Assembly: GCA_019828595.1 (NCBI GenBank)
Contig: JAHQRK010000003.1
Location: forward strand, 2,418,001 to 2,482,000
DNA from: Aphanomyces cochlioides
Taxonomy: Eukaryota > Oomycota > Saprolegniomycetes > Saprolegniales > Verrucalvaceae
DNA: 64,000 nucleotides
Direction: 5' to 3'
The position numbers and the translations under genes are program-made. Of the stretch, positions 46,505-60,546 are shown piece after piece; the first letter of the stretch is position 1; every line of letters begins with the position of its first letter. The notes beneath the pieces are model-generated. The model was not told the DNA's origin, did no database searches, and saw only the letters and a program-made list of their open reading frames with translations.

Positions 46505-46929
46505 ATAGTTAGCCATTCGCTTGATAGTGCCCAATGCTCTCTGCAATCCTGGTGGATCTTTGCAAATAAACAATCTTAAAACACATCTCTTACATCGTTT
46601 ACGGTTGTCTTTCATATAAACCCCAATCTGCAGTGTACTCAATGAAATTTGATGAGCCTCTAATACTAGGAGGGGGCAATGTATTCTGCCAGAGATAATG
46701 GTGATAGAATCAGTTGGGGCTCATGTCGAAAATTACAGTTAAATACAAGCAGTCTGCCTGATCACTGAGATCAGATAAAATTGAAGTTAAACAAGAAATA
46801 TGAAACATGGTCTCATTGCTTATGGTGTTACCCTTGCGTTCGCTCGAACAAGTAGTATGACGAACTCGTTCGCAGTTGCCGTGTGCATTATGCCGACCAG
46901 GTAACAAGAAAAAACTCAACTAAATTTTA
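46505..46929. other. Convergent 3' intergenic region
   Basis: 425 bp between the ends of the GDT1 gene and the giant membrane-protein gene. No gene, repeat or RNA was recognised. Confidence 0.6.
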
Positions 46930-49900
46930 TCATGCAGCCTTTTGATTGCTTGACGGTCGATTGCCTTGGCTAACCCCCATCTGCCCAGTCTCACCAAACA
47001 AAGTGGCGCGCCGACTTAGTCTCTTGGCACGTCTCATGAACATGATTTCACTGCACGTTGGATTCTCGATGGATTGCGTCGACAACCGAATGAAATCATT
47101 CGTCTGATACGTAAGGCTTTGAGATAGCAATTCATCAGCGCGGAGTTTCGCAGCCTCCATGAAGCCTCGAGGAGTTACATCTTCTAATCGACCAGTTTGG
47201 AGTAGCTTTAACGCTTGTTTCAACATTTCTTCTTCCGTTTCTGTCGGGTGAGTAGATTCAGACGTGTTGTTGAGTAGTTGGTAGTCACGAAGTCTTTCTT
47301 TTCTTGCGCGGTCATCCCGTCGTGTACGAAAACGCAATCCAAGAGCTAACCAAGCACAAACAACACTCATGATGACAAACCATCCCAAGTTTAAGTAGTA
47401 AATAGGGGTGCTGGTTGTGGCATCTGAGAAAATATTGATGAATGCACAGAGCGAGGTCCAGGCTGACAAAATATATATTGCTGATTTGATAATTCCAATG
47501 TACCTAGCACAAAATAAGAATAATACATGAGATTATTGTACCATATAGAGGATGTCTTATTAACGATTAATGTAAGACAAAAGAGGAAGAGATTCGTAGC
47601 AAACCCAATGGCAACCATATATGCAGTGCGGAAAGTGAAAAACAGGGCTGAAATAGCAGATATGGTTTTGACCAATTGACTCGTTAACCCGATGATAGGA
47701 GAAAATTTGATGTCGAGAAACTCGAGTGGGAACAAAACTTGACTCATACCAGCACCGAGAATTCCAATTGGAATAAAAAATGTCAAGCCCATAATTCCAA
47801 TATATGCCATCCTAAGCATACATTATTACATTGAAACATAGATTTATGTACGGCATGTGATCGTTACTCCAGCAAGTTAAGTCCAGGTCCGGGTAGGAAT
47901 AAAGAAAAGGTTCTTTAGATCCATTCCGCTGTTTTAGGCATGCTTGAAGCGCCGTTGGATTATCCGAGAATTGATCGCATGTACAACAGAATAATAGTGA
48001 TGAGAACGAATTCACAATGCCCTAAAACAACGTGACGCGATGTGTCAAGCAGAAATTGAGTACCACAAACAATAACCCAGACACGAGCGGGGGTAAATCT
48101 TTCGTGAGCCGAGAGTTTAGGGTTGAATGTGTTTTGTGAAATTTGTTGGCACATTTCAATATTATTAAGAACGTTAGCAAAATCCCACCAGCGAAAACGC
48201 ACTTCACATAGGCTAAATTGACTGACCCCATATCAATGAAATCAAAGCTTGTAATACCCAATCCACCAAAGTAGTGAATTAAACTTGGGAGCTTATACCC
48301 AGCAGTCCTAAAAAATACGTCAACTATCAAAACGTAAGCAATGTACCATTTAACCCGGTCACTAAATGGAATTGAATTGTGCTGGACCATGTCAGAAAAA
48401 AGTGTATAAATTGCCAAATAGTTGCTATAATGCCTCTTAATGGGGAAAAATCGCACCTCTTGGCGCTCTTGAAATACCAGATTCTCAGTTTCTACATGAG
48501 CACATTTAACATATCATGGCAGTGTGTAAATCCTACTTTTTACCAAAAGCACGATTGACCACATTACTAAACTGAATAGAACGCAAAAGTATACTCCCAA
48601 AAACCACTTCATATGGTAGTCAACTTGCTCAGTATCGTACTTCGAGTGTGCCTTGAGCGAAGGAAGATATGCGAAAAGAACAATTGCAGGAAGTGTACAG
48701 CCAAATATAAAAAAACCAGGATGCTGCCACAATGATAACCCTAGGCTTCCACTTTCAAGCATCCTAAAATTTTGGATCATGATTTATATATCCTCAACGA
48801 CTCACCACACGCGAAAGAGTTCACCCACAGCTTTGTTAAAGTGCTTGTATATTATAATACTTTCAATAATGTCTGTGTCAAGATGCGTTCGTTTTGTCAA
48901 ATTTGAGTGGATCACTTTCCCCTCAGGCCAAGATCGACGATTCAAAAGATCTTGGGTATCTAATGAAAATTCTTCCAGTCTCCAAAACGCTATTGAGATG
49001 ATAGCCCGCAAAATTGAGCGATATACTTTCGTTATAGCACGCAAAGCTGTGGATGTTCCAGGGTCATCAATACGAAATACCCACGAGGGAAATTGATTTT
49101 GATTGATGCCAACTATAAGGTGTTCCCAAGCCATTTGCTCGGAAAGTGGATCATACAGCTGGTGATCGCATACTGGCAGTACATATTCATCATATATTGT
49201 AGCTAGGGACAATGTATGCAGTTCATCAGAGTTTTTGTCACTTCCGGCATTTTTGCTGCTTTGCATCCAAGACCAAGCAAGAGACACTTTTCTCTTGAAA
49301 TTTTGAGATGATTCGTTAGAGCATGTTCTTTTATCAACCACGTATGACTTCCCTAGGTGCTCATGAGCCAATTCTTTGCTATTCCACACATGAACATCTT
49401 GAGAAGCTTGGAAGACCCTCTGTGCAGACTGCAAAGAGTCGTCATGGCGCAAACAACTTAGAATATACTGGACATGAAGGAGGCGAGTACGATATACGGG
49501 AGACACAAGAAATTGCCACATGTTTGTAGTTTGGGTTAACAGGCGCACATGATACAATTTTGCATCTATGTCGAGGCGCGACATGTACGCCTCTAGATTC
49601 ATTGCAACAATTTGGATATCAGATTGATTTAATTGTCGCTCCATGTGCCAATCATTGCTACAACTTTCGTTCTTAAGCAAATGGTCAATGATAATATCTT
49701 GCTTCTCAGATGATATTCCAATGCAGAAATCTTCGACAAAATTTGGTTTTAACGTCACACGGAATGCAGATGATTGAGAAGCATAAATGAGACCGTATTC
49801 ACGAAGTAGAACCCATATAACTCGGATATTCGAGACTTGTTCATGAATTGGGCAATACAATACTGACGCTAAGGGAAAAGCTGATGTCATGCTTCTCTCT

Positions 49901-52900
49901 GACACTCGTGCACGGACTATTTCCTTATTTTTACGCCGGCGATGTTGCCCACTCTGGGATGTGAATGTGTTAGCAGAGGCTTCCTTTTCCTGCACATTTC
50001 GCCGGTTTGTGTGATGGTAAAACCCACAGCATGAAGCTATCCGCGATAAGATAGAAACAGAATTTGACGCAATAGAAGGTTCTGCAGACTTCTTAGTTGG
50101 TACTTGTCCAGTGGAAGTTGTTGAGCCAGCCATGAAATTTTCCAGTTTACTGCAGGTGTTGTCATCGTTTAGCATGGACCTCTTGAATAGATATTTACAG
50201 CTGGATAGGAAGGTTGAAAAAGTGTTGAGCCCACCAACCTCTGCTGCTTCACACAAGAGGTCTGCTACTGAAGCATTTCCAAAACAAGAAGCTCCGAGTC
50301 GCCTTCGCATATCTACAGCAAAATCCAATCGGAACGAGTCTAGTATCTCTTCTGCCTCAAAAAATGAGCGCTCGTCCATGAGTGGCTTGAGTTTCTTTTT
50401 GTCCATTATTCTCCGAAGAATAAATAGTAGTTTTTTTGTGTTATCACGCATGATGTGCCTACATTCCAATGGATTTTGCTCCTCAGAGTATGGAATACGG
50501 ATCTCGTGAAATTGAGCTAAAATCAAACCAAAATAACTGACATCCATTTGATTAAGTGCTGAGACTACGTGGGCACCAATAGTTTCTAGTTGTTTGCAAA
50601 ATGTCAGCATCTTGGCCACCTTTTTATCGTAAAAGTCAATTTTTTTTGTGCTAACCACTCCGACGTAAGATTCGAACAGCATTTGAAGAATTCGGTGAAT
50701 AAGCACCAACACACGCGCTGAATTATTCACCGCAGATAGTGTTTCACCTATTCCCTTCTTCCGATTCTTGAGTAAAATGTTGCGAAGTCGTCCATCTCGA
50801 TGCTGTTCAGTAAAGCTGAGACAGTATAATAACTGTTCACGATACGGATTCAATGCCTCATCAGTTGTCTTTGTGTTTTCAACCTTAATAGAAACCATAT
50901 CTTTGATTGAGTTGAAAGTAGTCCGTCTTTGAATGTGACCCTCTTGATTATCTAAAGTGCCATTCTTGGGAACCAAGTCAGTGCATTCTCCAGGAAGCAT
51001 TCCTAGTTTAATCCCTCTTCGAATGGCTGCAAAATAGATCCGATGAACAACGTCAGCCGAGTGCACAAGATCCCATTCAGTACATTTTAAGCATGCTTCA
51101 ATCGCTGATTGAATAATCTTTGTACGAGATTCGGTTAATCGGAACGCAATTCGGACCAGGTGCTTTTCAAGCAGTAACCTTGCTGGCCTTGATTCAAACA
51201 CTTCTTTCAACAACTTTGAGGCTAAGAGCGTTGAATCCTTCCACACAAATGTGCCATCTATCGGCATCAGTGGCCAAAGTAATATTTCCAAGAAAGGCAT
51301 GATTTCACTGGTGAGATTTAATGGAAAAAATAGACTCTCCACTTGTTGAGACACATGTGTGCCCTTGAGCATGTGCTCGTAGAGAAACGCAGCGCAAACT
51401 ATTAATTGGCGAAGCACTGTTACATGAGGTTTTCGACAACCTTGGGCCATATTGCTCCATAAAATTTGTCCTGCCCGACCTATGAAGAATAGACCTAACA
51501 TACGTTAATTAGAGTGGCAAATACTCATACTACCATTGTTTGACACAAATTTATGGCACGATTCAGGGTTAGAAACTAAATACGTCGCAAGTCTGACTGC
51601 CTGTTCGACACTTTCATCTGTTGCAAGCCGACAGTCTATGATATGTTTTAAGTTCATCTCAATAAAGCAATGATGGGAAAGTATGACAGCGTGTGAAGGA
51701 AGGCATTTGATAAAATGGCGCTGAATGTAAAAGTATCCTGAACAGACGTTTTCATAACCTCGATGTTGGCCACAAAGGAACATGATGACACCACTGTGCT
51801 CCAAAAGAAATATTCGAAACACTTTTTCCACGAGAGTCACTGAACCATAATTTGCTACAATATTTGCGACAGCAACGAAGAAGATGAATGTGTCATTGCA
51901 GCGCATACATTGGTTATTATGTTTGACAGTGGTTTCATTCGGTTGCAAAGCAGACGATGAAAAGCCATATATCTCCAATAACTGGAGCAAAAACATGACA
52001 TGGCTAAGGAAACGAACAATTTGCGTCGGTTGTGAAGCTGCACATGACGCGATTGCCCGGAAGTACTGCATATCGTAACCAGCAGAACGGATCAAATACC
52101 CCTTGCAACATAAGAATGCTACGAAGAACCAAATATTGAAACTTGAGTCGCAAAATATGGATTCATGCTTGCACATCTCACATATCACTTCTGAGACTAT
52201 TGACATAGTGGACACAAGGTTTTTGAGGTAGCACAACTTAAGAACTTCCCCCAAAGGACCCGTAAGATTATGGAAATCAGTTTGATAATCATCTGTGACG
52301 AGCACTTCAATGTCATGGTCTGAGTCATTTCCCTTTCTTATAGATTGCATTCCTAGCCCACATTGATGAGTAAAACGTTTACAAATTTCTTGGTTGTCGT
52401 CTTTAGTGATGGATAAAGAGAATTCAGAGACATTCGTAGAAGAGTACCATATTTCTTGTCCTAGTAATGTGCTTGAGAGTATAACTACTTGACGCTTCAG
52501 CTCCTTTGACTCACTTAAGCTTATGCTCAAATTATAAACAGGATTTAATACAACACTGTGTCCTGGGAGTACTTTGGCACGAATATCAACATTTATTCGA
52601 CGAAACGCGGTACTATCTTCATACTCTTCTGTTCTAGGTGATTTGTGCCTGAATAGAGTGGCTGCAAGTTTTCCTGCATAATTCGGCTGAGAAGGTGGGC
52701 TTGTTTTGACAACAAGGTGTTTTATCGATTGCAGAAGAGATTCCAAAATTGGTAAATAATCAGGCTGTTCTATCATCGTCACGAAGCTAATGAGGTCATT
52801 TGAATAAATACACTCCTTTACTGGTTGGTGCTTTGTTATAACTTCGAGAACTTGACTGGCGACTACTAAGTGGCTTCCGGTCGAAGTTTTAATACAATTG

Positions 52901-55900
52901 AAGAGGTCCATCACAAAGCTCGGATCTTCAAACCGATGACAAGGGTAGTCAATGTGATTGCACATCTCATACATCACACCAAGTGCTTCTAAGAGAATGA
53001 CCGGCCATTCCTCTTCATCTGCAATATCTTTGCTTCGGAATGAAATATCCATGATATTTTCCAAAAGAAGATTGTGGTATTTTCTTGAGCACGTATTTTG
53101 TGGATAAAAGATGGTTTTGAAGAATAATGTAAGTGATATCTTGAGGAGTTCCAACACACGAGATAAAATTACGACATGAGATCGGCATCTTTCTTTGCTG
53201 AACCATTCGACCCAGCGCGTTAGCAAAATGAAGAAACTTGGCAAACCATTGTTGTCTTTGTGTTGAAAGAGCTGCATCCGATACAACGGATTGCGTCGAG
53301 GTCGTTCAATTGCCTCTATGACTTCCTTACCAAATTTGCCATCAGCCTTTGTGAGTGAGCTTGTTGCGTGACGAAATACATCGCATAGCAAACCGCTGGC
53401 ACCAAGGGATACCTAAACAGAGTCATATATGAACGTTATAATTTACATGTACATTTAAGTTTGTCCACCCCAGAGACGCGAAGAGCTCTGTGACTATTTT
53501 GTTACCGCAAATGTCATCAGTAAAAACATCAGACATGACATTTAGACGCTGGAGACAAGTAATAGCATATAACCCAGTTTGCATGCGATATTGAGCTTCA
53601 GAGTCAAAGTGATTAATGTTTCCTCGAAATTCAACGCAGTTTCCACCCTCTTTACCCAGCGTCGAGGAAAGTACACCTGTTACCAACGTTACTAGTGTCG
53701 TTGACGACTCTAAGCTTGCTCTTAGTGCCATTGCATGTTGGGGATTTGCACATAGCTCGCATACAAGATACATTGCGCCTCTTTGAGCTCTATACTCAGG
53801 ACACTTCAAACCTTCTGTTAGAGAATTTAGATGAACACGACTTGAAATGTTCTGTCTGTTTGACAAAATCGCGACGGAGATATTACCATCCAATTCCTTA
53901 TTAGGTTTCTCGAAGAGTATTTGGTGAAGTTCGTTCAAACCACTAACGTTTGAACAGAGCACGTATGTCACGTAAATACCGAGGCCTCTCAAGTTATTAC
54001 ATGACCCTGCACAGCTCAGGCAGTACAGTATAAGTCCAGGATTTTCAGCATGGAGATTTTGTTGACCAGAGTTGGCTACACGTTCGACGAGCGTTAAGAA
54101 TGCAATATTGATTGAGGTCAAAAGGTTCGATTGGTACACGTGAAGAATACTTAATAACATCGAAATGTATCCATTGGAAGCAAGCCAAGATGCAATCGTA
54201 AGGTCGCTACTCAGTTCACTGAGTAGACCAGATGTGCTTAAAATCAAGTCCTGCCATTCAGTATACAACTGAACGTCAACAAATCCACCTTGATTCCCGT
54301 GAAGAATGTTATCACTTAGATGAAGAAATATGCTGCAGCGGTTCGGTGCGAAGTACTTGAGGAGAAACCCTTCTGTCTTTGTGGCGATCTTTGATCTGTT
54401 CAAAAGTTTCCACAGACAGAATGTGGCCTATACAGTGCAATTTTTAAAAAATATGAGCATGGTTTGATTACCAGCTTGCGAAGTCTTGAGTAGTCTTTAC
54501 TTCCTGATAATATAATTAAGTGTTGCACCATCTGCTCGTTTGATATGAAAATGGCATGGAAATCATTGACAAGTTTTATTAAAACACTGTGGAAGCTGAG
54601 CATATTCTTTTCAAAAAGTGCTTCTGTAACCGAGTCTGAATTTACAAACAAGCAAAGAAAGTGACAAAGGCTCCATTCTAAGTTGGATCGCCATTCCAAG
54701 TCATACACTACTGTTCTTACGGGTTCGAAATACTGTTGAAATATTTCCACGCATTCAAGTGCCGTAAAATAGAGATTGGCCGACCGTTGTCGAGGTTGAG
54801 TTGGGAATGTTCTCATCGCACCATCACTGATGCTTGCTTCCGTACATCCAAACTCTTTAGCAAGATTGTCCATGTACAAAAATTTACTTTCTTTTGAGGA
54901 ACCTTCGAGAAGGGCCTTCTTGTTAATAGAGGTATTTTCCCAGCGTTCAACCCAATCATATTGGGTCTCTAGACATGCAATCCTTTGACACCATAATCTT
55001 CGAAATTTTGTTGAGTAAAGTTCTCCATTGAAGGCTTGATATGGAGTAATAAACCATACTGATGGTTCGTAATCAATTGCGAATATACTGTTGGCACGTT
55101 CCAACAATGTTTGTAATGATGTGGACAGGAATACAGTAGCACTCTGGTGATTGAAACGCGAATAATTCAAACTGGACGTGAGCTCCTTCAGAAAGATCAC
55201 TCCAGATGGACAATGCAATGATTCATAAAATTGATCATCGCGTGCAAGATGCATGATGGTTTCCCAAATATTTCTGAAAGGCACAGTGCAAGACAGTCCA
55301 TGATCCAGCTGCTTCACAATTGTTTTTAACATGAAACTCAATACTTTCAACAGTCCTGGATTTGGCTTTTGAAATTCTTCTTCACTTTGAATGCAGAATT
55401 CAGACAGTTCCCATAGAACAGTTTTGTCCTCAAGCCGCATACTGGCAGATTTTGACAAAGATTCGATAATGTCAACGCAATCTATGCGCATTTGAATTTT
55501 AGCACTAGGATCTCCAATGATAGCCAAAGCCATTTTGAATTCAGCTGTCATACTCAGTATGAGTTGAATAAGAGAAGGACAAGCCACTGCAACCACCTTC
55601 TGAAATGTTACTAAAGTTGATATAACATATGTTCTGCTTTCAGATGATGCCAATATTGTAGTAATAAGCATGGATACAAAACGATACCCAAGATGTGTCC
55701 AATTCATCACCATCTGCTCTTGAAAGCAGGGTGTGGCAGCGAGATTACCAAAAAGACTTATCCATTTGTCGAAGTGGCAATTGCTCAAAACCAACTTTTT
55801 TGTTGATACTTGAAGTAGATGACAACAAAACGTATTGAAAAGGTTGTCATCAACATGAGAAAAAACCCTTTTGCTTCCACACATAAGAGCAAGGTTATTC

Positions 55901-58900
55901 AGGACATCAACCCAAACATGGGAGCTGAAGTGTTCCTCATCCATGCCTCGGAGAATGCAAACGTATGGAACCCTGACAAAAATAGCTCTAAAACAGAAAC
56001 CATACGAGGAAGTGATAAGGGTATTTATGACATCCGTGCCGTATTCTTCAATTTTAGAGACCGCCTGTTCGTTCAAAATTTCGACGAGTATATCTAGTGC
56101 AGATGGACTATTTTTTGCGAGCCACAATACAAGAGTTTTATTGTTGGCCAGAAGTTTTCTCATGCAGTCTAAAACCTAGGGAATATGTTAACAACATGTA
56201 TAGAAGAATAGTACTACAGGAGAAATAAAGTCGCCATTCAATGACTTCATTAGGGAACTCAGATTCTTGAACAATTGAACGCTCTCATACTTATGTTCAA
56301 AAGATCCTCCGTGACCTAAAACCTGAAGCGATACAAATATCACTGATTTATTTTGGAGATGTGTACTCATCAAGTCAGGATCTTCAATAACTTGAACAGA
56401 CAGGTCAATACAGAAGTCTAATAGCTGCTGAAAAGTCTTCTCAATTTTCAATTTCTTAAATTCGTCGATGCTCAAGACCATTGCCATTAGCTCCATTAAT
56501 TGCAAGTTCTGGTAAGATAGAAAACGTTCCCGCGTTCCACTCCATGTCCAGCAGCTAAAACATGAGTATGATGAAAGATCGAATGAGGATAATATAACTT
56601 GACGGTTGAAATGAGGTAGCGCTCGGCAAATGTACTTCACCATGATTTTAACGCCAACGTAATGAGCTCTTTTTGAATCTGGTGAGCTCATCGAACAAAG
56701 AAAATTGTGCAAATATCCCATGTATATCCATCGTTCCATTGCAGAAGCTTTCTGACTGCAAAGAATATCAGCCGAGTGGACACTGAAGAGTTTCCTCTGA
56801 TGAGACAAGTGTTTTATATTCGCAGGGCCTCCATTACTCCGCTCCCACAGCCAAATAAATCGGATGACCAGAGCAGCGCATTCCTTTTCAGATAGAACAT
56901 TGCATAGACAAAGATAGTCCAAATTACCTCCAAACAAGTGGACCATCGTAGAATTTGAATCGTTCCAATGTATTGTACATTCCGCAACTGAAACTAATAC
57001 TCTCAATACTTGGTAAATTAAACTTTGATTCCAATGAGTACATGCCTGCCAAAATAGATGACGTAATTGTTTTTCTGGTGAATTAGAGCAAAAGGACTTT
57101 GCTATATCCCCATCTTGGCAAAGTTCTGCTATCAGGCCAAGTAAATGTTTCTGAATTTTCAGATGTAGGTTGTCTTGTCGACTAGCCATACACTGTTCAC
57201 ACTCATTGAGCAATTCAAACCAAGCTTTCCATGGTAAGCACGACGTTAGTTTCTGACAACTCATCCATGTCAGCTGTCGCAAACGGATGTCTATACATAC
57301 ACGTCGGTATAACTTCAATATATCTCTCAGAATTGGTCTTTGATCTCTCGATCTCGAGTAAACTTGAGTGCACAAATGTATATGCTGCTCGTTGACATGG
57401 TTACATGCTCCCGGAAATCGATGTACGATAGCGCTGACTGCCTGCAAAGCCGAAGATACCACAGCACACTGGTCGGGGCTTGAAATATCATTGCCATTAA
57501 TAAATACAAATAATACATCTATGGTGCCGATTGCAGCAAACTTTTTTGCACTAGCAAGGTCACAGCAAAAGGATTTAAGGCAGAGTATTAAACTCAGCTG
57601 AATGTCTGGATTGTTTATGCCTTCTTTCATCATCGACAGGATAATATCTTGGATAGAAGGTGCAAGTGATTGCAGATTCGCATGTTGGACGTTATTTGCA
57701 TTTTTTAAGCAAAGACGCCATAGACATTCGAGATGAACTCGTGTCATTCTAATACCAGCCTCAAATCTGAAGCCATTTTCATAGATTATATAATTTGTCA
57801 AAGTCCGGATTAAGCTCGTCTCGGTACCGAGAAAATTCCGATATACTTGGTCGATGTCATGCCCCAAAGAAGAGTACAAAACCATATTTAGAAAGTCAAA
57901 GTAAGAAGCCATCAAGTATGTATCTTGAAGATTTTCGAGCTCTAACGCAATACGAACTAAAACCGATTTCAGATTGTCATGAAAAGGAGGGTAAGTCCAA
58001 ATCAACCTTTTAGTCTCTTCATCTTTGCAGAATGCTAATATCAAACGCAACACATAACCCAACGCAGCACGATGACACACGCTTAAAAGGCGTGCGAAAA
58101 GTAAATGGAATCCTTCAGTAGTAAAATCTGTCAAGAGTATCGGGTGGATTTGGACTAATTCATGAAAGAGGTTAATCAATTGCTCGTGAAGACTTGTGTC
58201 CAAAGAAGAAAAGCACTCATGAAAGTATGCAAAATGGCGTTTTGACCAAGATTCAGGAATTCTTTCGACATATTTTGGTGCTAAACAATAAATTTGTCTC
58301 AAAAGCAGAAGAATTTGTCTTGTCATATCAGAGGATCTCCTCCAAATATCAATCGTGCCGACAATTCCATCAAGGAGAGTTTTTTGGGAAAATATATCAA
58401 GCTGCATTTGAGCAAGTGATATAGCTTTGACTTCGTCATGACAAAAGTCTCGGAGCACTTGGATTGCTGAGCAAGTAATATTATCTTCCATGTTCGAAAA
58501 CGCGATGGACGCAATTGCATTAATAAGCTTACTGTCAGCTACAAGGACTGACAGCATATCTGGATTTAAAGAAATATTGCTCAGGACGACAAGGGAATGC
58601 ACTTGCAAATCCCTAAACAAGAGCTCCTCCTGCGATGACTTAGCGATGTGGTGCTCCAACGTTCGATGAAAATTTTCGCTTTCCATTTCGTCCAACAATG
58701 ATGTTATATCTTGCGAGATCCGATCAATTACTTCGAATGCAAATGTTTGCTCATGTAAGGCTCGCGTCCAAACATACACCAAAGCACTCGAGCTTACAAC
58801 TTCGTAGAGGATAGGATCGTAGTTGGAAATACGGTTGTCACTACAAATCCATGATGGACACCAAACAATATCACCTTTTCTGAATGTCCTTCTCCAAGTT

Positions 58901-60294
58901 TTTTCTTTTGACCCCTGAATACAAAATACAGAAGACTTCATCGAAATAGTGATGAAACCTTGGCTTACAATAACCAAATCTTTCAAATGCAGTTCAGAAA
59001 AAGTCTGCGCAAGAGGAATGTGTCTGCAAATTGCACCAAGTTGCTCAACTCCTAAACATTTGAAAAGAATGCTCTTTCGAAGGTATCCGTATAAATCGTG
59101 AAGAGAATTGTGGCATGGAAAGAACAAATTCGATTGAGTTGAGCTGTGCCTTCGAACAGATCGTTTTAGCCTTGCTTCATCCTCGGTAATATTGCGGTAA
59201 ATTTGTTGAAGAAAACCAATACGACCCGCTTGGGGGCATAAGTTACTGTCCAGCATTTTACGAACAAAACGAGATATAACACCTCGTTCATGCTGACCGA
59301 TACTCGACGTGTAATCCTCTCGAAGAATATGGAAGCCTTTGTCAATAGAATTATTGTTCAGTGCCAATTTTCTAGACGTTCGGCTCACACAGTCCAATAG
59401 TCGAGCTCGCTTATCGCTAGAACTATTTGTGACAGTCATCATATCTCCGGCAGCCCAATTCTCAACAAGCCATAACGGTAGGTTCATGGCTTGACCATCA
59501 TTGCGTATCATCAAGGACTTTTGATCTTGAACATTAAATGGCTCAAGTACTTGAGTTAATTTCACAAGAGATGCTGTTTTTAAAGGTTGGAAATATCTGA
59601 TACTTGACAGAATGTTGAACTTGCTTATATCAATCGTAACTTTAGTGTCCACAAAGTAATATCCATGCTCATTCTTAACCACAGCTGCTCCAAACACCCG
59701 TTTCAGCTGTTTAAGCCGCAGCTCAGTTACTTTCTCATCTATTTGACCAAATAAAGGTATATCGTGAGTGGAGTGCATTGCAAACACCGCATTGTAAATT
59801 TGGCGGTCCTTTGTGATTATACTTAAAATTGACATTGCGGCTTCTTTCACGCGTGTCTTCGTATGTGAAGCCAAAACAAATAACCTTTCAAATATTCTTG
59901 GTTTTGCAATAAATGCAGGAACTAGATCGTAGTCTAAATATATGATCATCTTCAGCAATGATAATGTTGCTAATAATACTTCCAGGCGCATAGGAATAGA
60001 TGCAGAATTATCATTGTCCAGTTCAACATCCAATATGTCCAAAAGTATGTCGACACCATCGAGATGCAGAAAGCTCCTTAGAAACCTTATATCATATTCG
60101 ACCAAAGCACGAAAGACTCCTAATGAGTATGGTAATATCTTGCAATGGCTTATGTCATGGATATAATATGTCATTGCTTGCTGTAGCTGTTCCTGAATAT
60201 GCCTCCTCCAAATGACAGCCTTTCTACCAATCTGAATCCCACATAATAATTCTCTCACTGCAGGTAATTGGTGTAAGGTTTCTTCTGGAGACAT
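46930..60294 (-). CDS. Giant helical-repeat membrane protein, about 4,330 aa
   Basis: Ten exons join in one frame: up to 56218, then 56175-54472, 54427-53453, 53412-51534, 51494-48806, 48763-48537, 48491-48064, 48021-47852, 47811-47542 and 47503-46930, with nine introns of 38-45 nt. The first ATG in the first exon is 60294; the frame stays open upstream to about 60525 without an ATG, so an earlier exon may exist. About the first 3,800 residues are helical ARM/HEAT-like sequence. Near 58750-59100 a segment resembles a cyclic-nucleotide-binding fold (LRKSILFKCLGVEQLGAICR, TFRKGDIVWCPSWICSDN) but lacks the phosphate-binding cassette. The last 550 residues have about ten membrane segments, a Cys-rich loop (CCTCDQFSDNPTALQAC) and a basic cytosolic tail. 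I know no named family. A long cytosolic repeat domain before a C-terminal channel-like domain recalls IP3/ryanodine receptors, but their pore motif is not seen. Confidence 0.85.
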
Positions 60295-60546
60295 CTTTTT
60301 GTCTTGATCTTGGGTCTCAGCTTCTCCATGTGGTCCAAGTAAAACGTCATCAATCAAAGACTTTATAGAAGCTCTTGTGTTGCAAAATCCGTGCAACAAA
60401 ATAAATCCCTTCAGACGACATGAAAAATGGTCGAAATCTATTTCAGACTCTAGCTTGAAAAAAATCAAAGGTGCCGAAGAAATTAAGGTGATTTGTCGCT
60501 CTATATTGGTAATTAGACTCTCATTTATATCCTAATCTCTCTGTAG

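Noticed and set aside
47960..48202. Alternative 80-codon minus-strand frame in the membrane region
   Set aside because: The neighbouring frame with a 42-nt intron at 48022-48063 gives continuous membrane segments and joins all exons.
46930..60468. IP3/ryanodine receptor identity for the giant protein
   Set aside because: No trefoil/MIR domain and no GGGxGD-type pore was found in the membrane region.
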